Positions 62,641-64,000 of a stretch of 64,000 nucleotides of DNA are shown piece after piece. Source of the DNA: Lentzea tibetensis (GTDB taxonomy: Bacteria; Actinomycetota; Actinomycetes; Mycobacteriales; Pseudonocardiaceae); the NCBI RefSeq assembly GCF_007845675.1, contig NZ_VOBR01000003.1, positions 310,001 to 374,000 on the forward strand, written 5' to 3'. The notes under the pieces are model-generated. The model saw nothing but the letters and a program-made list of their open reading frames with translations, was not told the origin of the DNA and ran no database searches. Both the position numbers and the translations under genes were made by a program. Numbering within the stretch: position 1 is the stretch's first letter; every line of letters starts with the position of its first letter.

Positions 62641-62645
62641 GGACG

Positions 62646-63365
62646 ATGAGCGGGGTGCGCCGGCTTCCGTTGGTGTCGCTGGCGTTCCTCGCTGCCTGCT
62701 CCTCGGTGGAGGGCACGCCGACCAGCGTGCCCTCCGCCAGCACGACGACCACCACTACTACCTCAGTCCCAGCGCCGACCACTTCCTCGGTCGCGCCTAC
62801 GACCACGGTGCCGCCTTCGTCCACACCGCAGCAGGTGTCGACGGGGTGGCAGGTGACCGTCTACTACACCGCGGTGGAGTCGTTCCACAGTGGACCCGTC
62901 CAGCAGGTGCGCGGCTGCCCGAAGATCGACTGCGAGAACGGTGACGACGACCTGGGCACGTACCCGGCGTCGTTCGCCAAGGCCGTCGAGGACGAGGGAA
63001 CCGGCCGCACCCGTTCGGGCAAGTACCTGAACTGGTCGCACGACAAGGGGTACTGGCTCGACACCGCCCCGCGTGACACGAACGGCAAGCCGTTGCAGCC
63101 CTTCGTCTCGGCGGCGGCCGACGGCGTGCCGCAGGGTTCCCGCATCCGCTTCGTCTCTTGTGGACAGTTGCCGGAAGGCGGCGCGGTGGACGCGAAGGTG
63201 TGCGAGAAGTTCAAGGCGTCGACGTGGGTGATCTCCGACGCGTTCACGCCGGGACTGGGCGGCGTGCGGCACGTCGACCTGTACCTGGGGGAGGAGAACG
63301 GCCCGCGCTTCACCGAGAGCGCGTGGTACACGACCTTCGCGCAGGCCGTCCTCCAGATCTCCTGA
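62646..63365 (+). CDS. Lipoprotein with 3D/double-psi beta-barrel-like domain
   Basis: This 239-residue protein has a lipoprotein signal (LAFLAAC) and a long Thr/Ser/Pro linker (to about residue 65, with TTTTTTT). The C-terminal domain starts WQVTVYYTAVESF and ends ISDAFTPGLGGVRHVDLYLGEE. The final motif (Asp, Gly-Gly, then D-hydrophobic-Y) fits the 3D domain of lytic transglycosylase-like proteins such as MltA/YabE. Two disulphides are likely (GCPKIDC; SCGQ...VCEKF). It may bind or cleave cell-wall glycan. It lies five bases after the DUF2334 gene, so is probably in the same operon. Confidence 0.72.
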   Translation: MSGVRRLPLVSLAFLAACSSVEGTPTSVPSASTTTTTTTSVPAPTTSSVAPTTTVPPSSTPQQVSTGWQVTVYYTAVESFHSGPVQQVRGCPKIDCENGDDDLGTYPASFAKAVEDEGTGRTRSGKYLNWSHDKGYWLDTAPRDTNGKPLQPFVSAAADGVPQGSRIRFVSCGQLPEGGAVDAKVCEKFKASTWVISDAFTPGLGGVRHVDLYLGEENGPRFTESAWYTTFAQAVLQIS

Positions 63366-63366
63366 C

Positions 63367-64000
63367 CTACCAGCCCGCGAGCTCCGCGAGGTGGTTGGCC
63401 TCGACGATCGGGTTCTTGGCGGCGCTACCGGGTGCGGGCAGCGGTACACCGGGGCACTGCGAGTCGCGCGGCGGCGTGACCCCGTCGACGATGAAGCTCT
63501 CGACGACGTTGTTGACGCACGCGTTGCCGAACCCGTAGATCCCGTGGTCGCCCTCGTCGTTGACCGTGAGCATCCGCGATCCGGCGAACCTGTTGTGCGC
63601 CTTGCGCGCACCTTCCAGCGGCGTGGCCGGGTCCCTGACCGACTGCACCATCAGCACCGGCGGCACCCCGATGCCGGTGGGCTGCTTGAGCTGGATGTTC
63701 GGCCGGTTCCAGAACGCGCAGGGCCCGGCGATCATGTAGTAGCCCATGAGCGGGCTCTTCCGCCCGGTCTGCTCGGAGAACCGGTTGAGGTACTCGCGCC
63801 CGCCGCGGAACGGGGTGTCGTTGCAGAGAATCCCGAACCGCGTGCCGATCAGCGCGTCCGGGAACGACGCGGTCGCCGTGAACTGTCCGGGGTTCGCGAT
63901 GAACGCGAGGTCCGCCGCGCCCTGCTGGAATCGCGCCTTGCTGTACTGCGCCTGGATGAGGATGAAGTCCAGCAACGTGGCCGTGACGACCGTGCCGTCC
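63367..64000 (-). CDS. TAP-like secreted alpha/beta hydrolase, 5' end cut by window
   Basis: The C-terminal 211 residues are visible, running off the window at 64000. They show the acidic residue region PPVLMVQSVRDPATPLEGARKAHNRF and the catalytic His in NDEGDHGIYGFGNACVNNVV. The Cys residues around GILCND, AGPCAFW, NACVN and SQCPG are typical of the disulphides in secreted tripeptidyl aminopeptidase-like (SlpD/TAP) proteases of actinomycetes. The N-terminal nucleophile elbow is outside the window. It is convergent with the lipoprotein gene, one base apart. Confidence 0.88.
   Translation of the reverse strand, partial: DGTVVTATLLDFILIQAQYSKARFQQGAADLAFIANPGQFTATASFPDALIGTRFGILCNDTPFRGGREYLNRFSEQTGRKSPLMGYYMIAGPCAFWNRPNIQLKQPTGIGVPPVLMVQSVRDPATPLEGARKAHNRFAGSRMLTVNDEGDHGIYGFGNACVNNVVESFIVDGVTPPRDSQCPGVPLPAPGSAAKNPIVEANHLAELAGW

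Overview
The window is high-GC actinomycete chromosome, most likely from the Pseudonocardiales (Saccharothrix, Lentzea or Amycolatopsis type). The evidence is GTG-rich starts, DUF3558 lipoproteins, ESX-accessory (EspG/PPE-like) genes, XRE-DUF397 regulation, NucS mismatch repair, a PduO-type adenosyltransferase and the gene order threonylcarbamoyl-AMP synthase - WecA - AtpI - ATP synthase - DUF2550 - adenosyltransferase - MurA - NucS - epimerase - thiolase. That order matches the Mycobacterium tuberculosis Rv1301-Rv1323 neighbourhood, with extra genes inserted. I see no rRNA, tRNA, CRISPR array, transposase or prophage.

Layout. (1) 1-5.65 kb, minus strand: a DUF4239 membrane protein fragment, a four-gene type VII secretion accessory operon (helical protein, DUF3558 lipoprotein, WXG/PPE-like protein, EspG), then a compact run of two tiny proteins, a lipoprotein, an XRE/DUF5753 regulator and a 54-aa DUF397 protein. 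(2) 5.7-20 kb: core genes tsaC, wecA, atpI-like, atpBEFHAGD, a strong terminator, a minus-strand sigma factor/membrane partner/PASTA cluster, then the displaced atpC, DUF2550, adenosyltransferase and murA. (3) 20-36.4 kb: metabolic and regulatory genes including a molybdopterin oxidoreductase, meaA, two GlxA-type AraC regulators next to hydrolase or amidotransferase-like genes, a squalene-cyclase-like protein, nucS, a sodium/solute symporter, an aldehyde dehydrogenase and a chloramphenicol phosphotransferase homologue. (4) 36.5-44.7 kb: iron-siderophore binding lipoprotein, PTS-type dihydroxyacetone kinase dhaKLM, a duplicated 3-hydroxyacyl-CoA dehydrogenase, lipoprotein and small zinc proteins. 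(5) 44.7-46.25 kb: a gene-free, G/T-skewed, internally repeated stretch. (6) 46.25-55.6 kb: hydrolases, a DivIVA/Scy-like coiled coil, ccr, TetR, epimerase, thiolase and meaB. (7) 55.3-64 kb: a flavin-binding-like protein with a DevS/DevR two-component system, then an exopolysaccharide-type cluster (family 2 glycosyltransferase, UDP-GlcNAc 2-epimerase, DUF2334 deacetylase-like protein), a 3D-domain lipoprotein and a truncated TAP-like hydrolase.

How the genes work together. Six loci (meaA, the 3-hydroxyacyl-CoA dehydrogenase, ccr, the epimerase, the acetyl-CoA acetyltransferase and meaB) cover much of the ethylmalonyl-CoA route for assimilating acetyl-CoA. They are spread over 33 kb, not clustered. 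Four of them carry, just upstream, a 14-bp site of the form NTAC-N6-GTAN. The meaA and ccr copies are nearly identical (TTACCGGCCAGTA). I infer a dispersed regulon under one repressor. This is the most interesting signal in the window. Second is the separation of the epsilon-subunit gene atpC from the rest of the ATP synthase operon by an inverted sigma-factor cluster and a perfect 38-bp palindrome.
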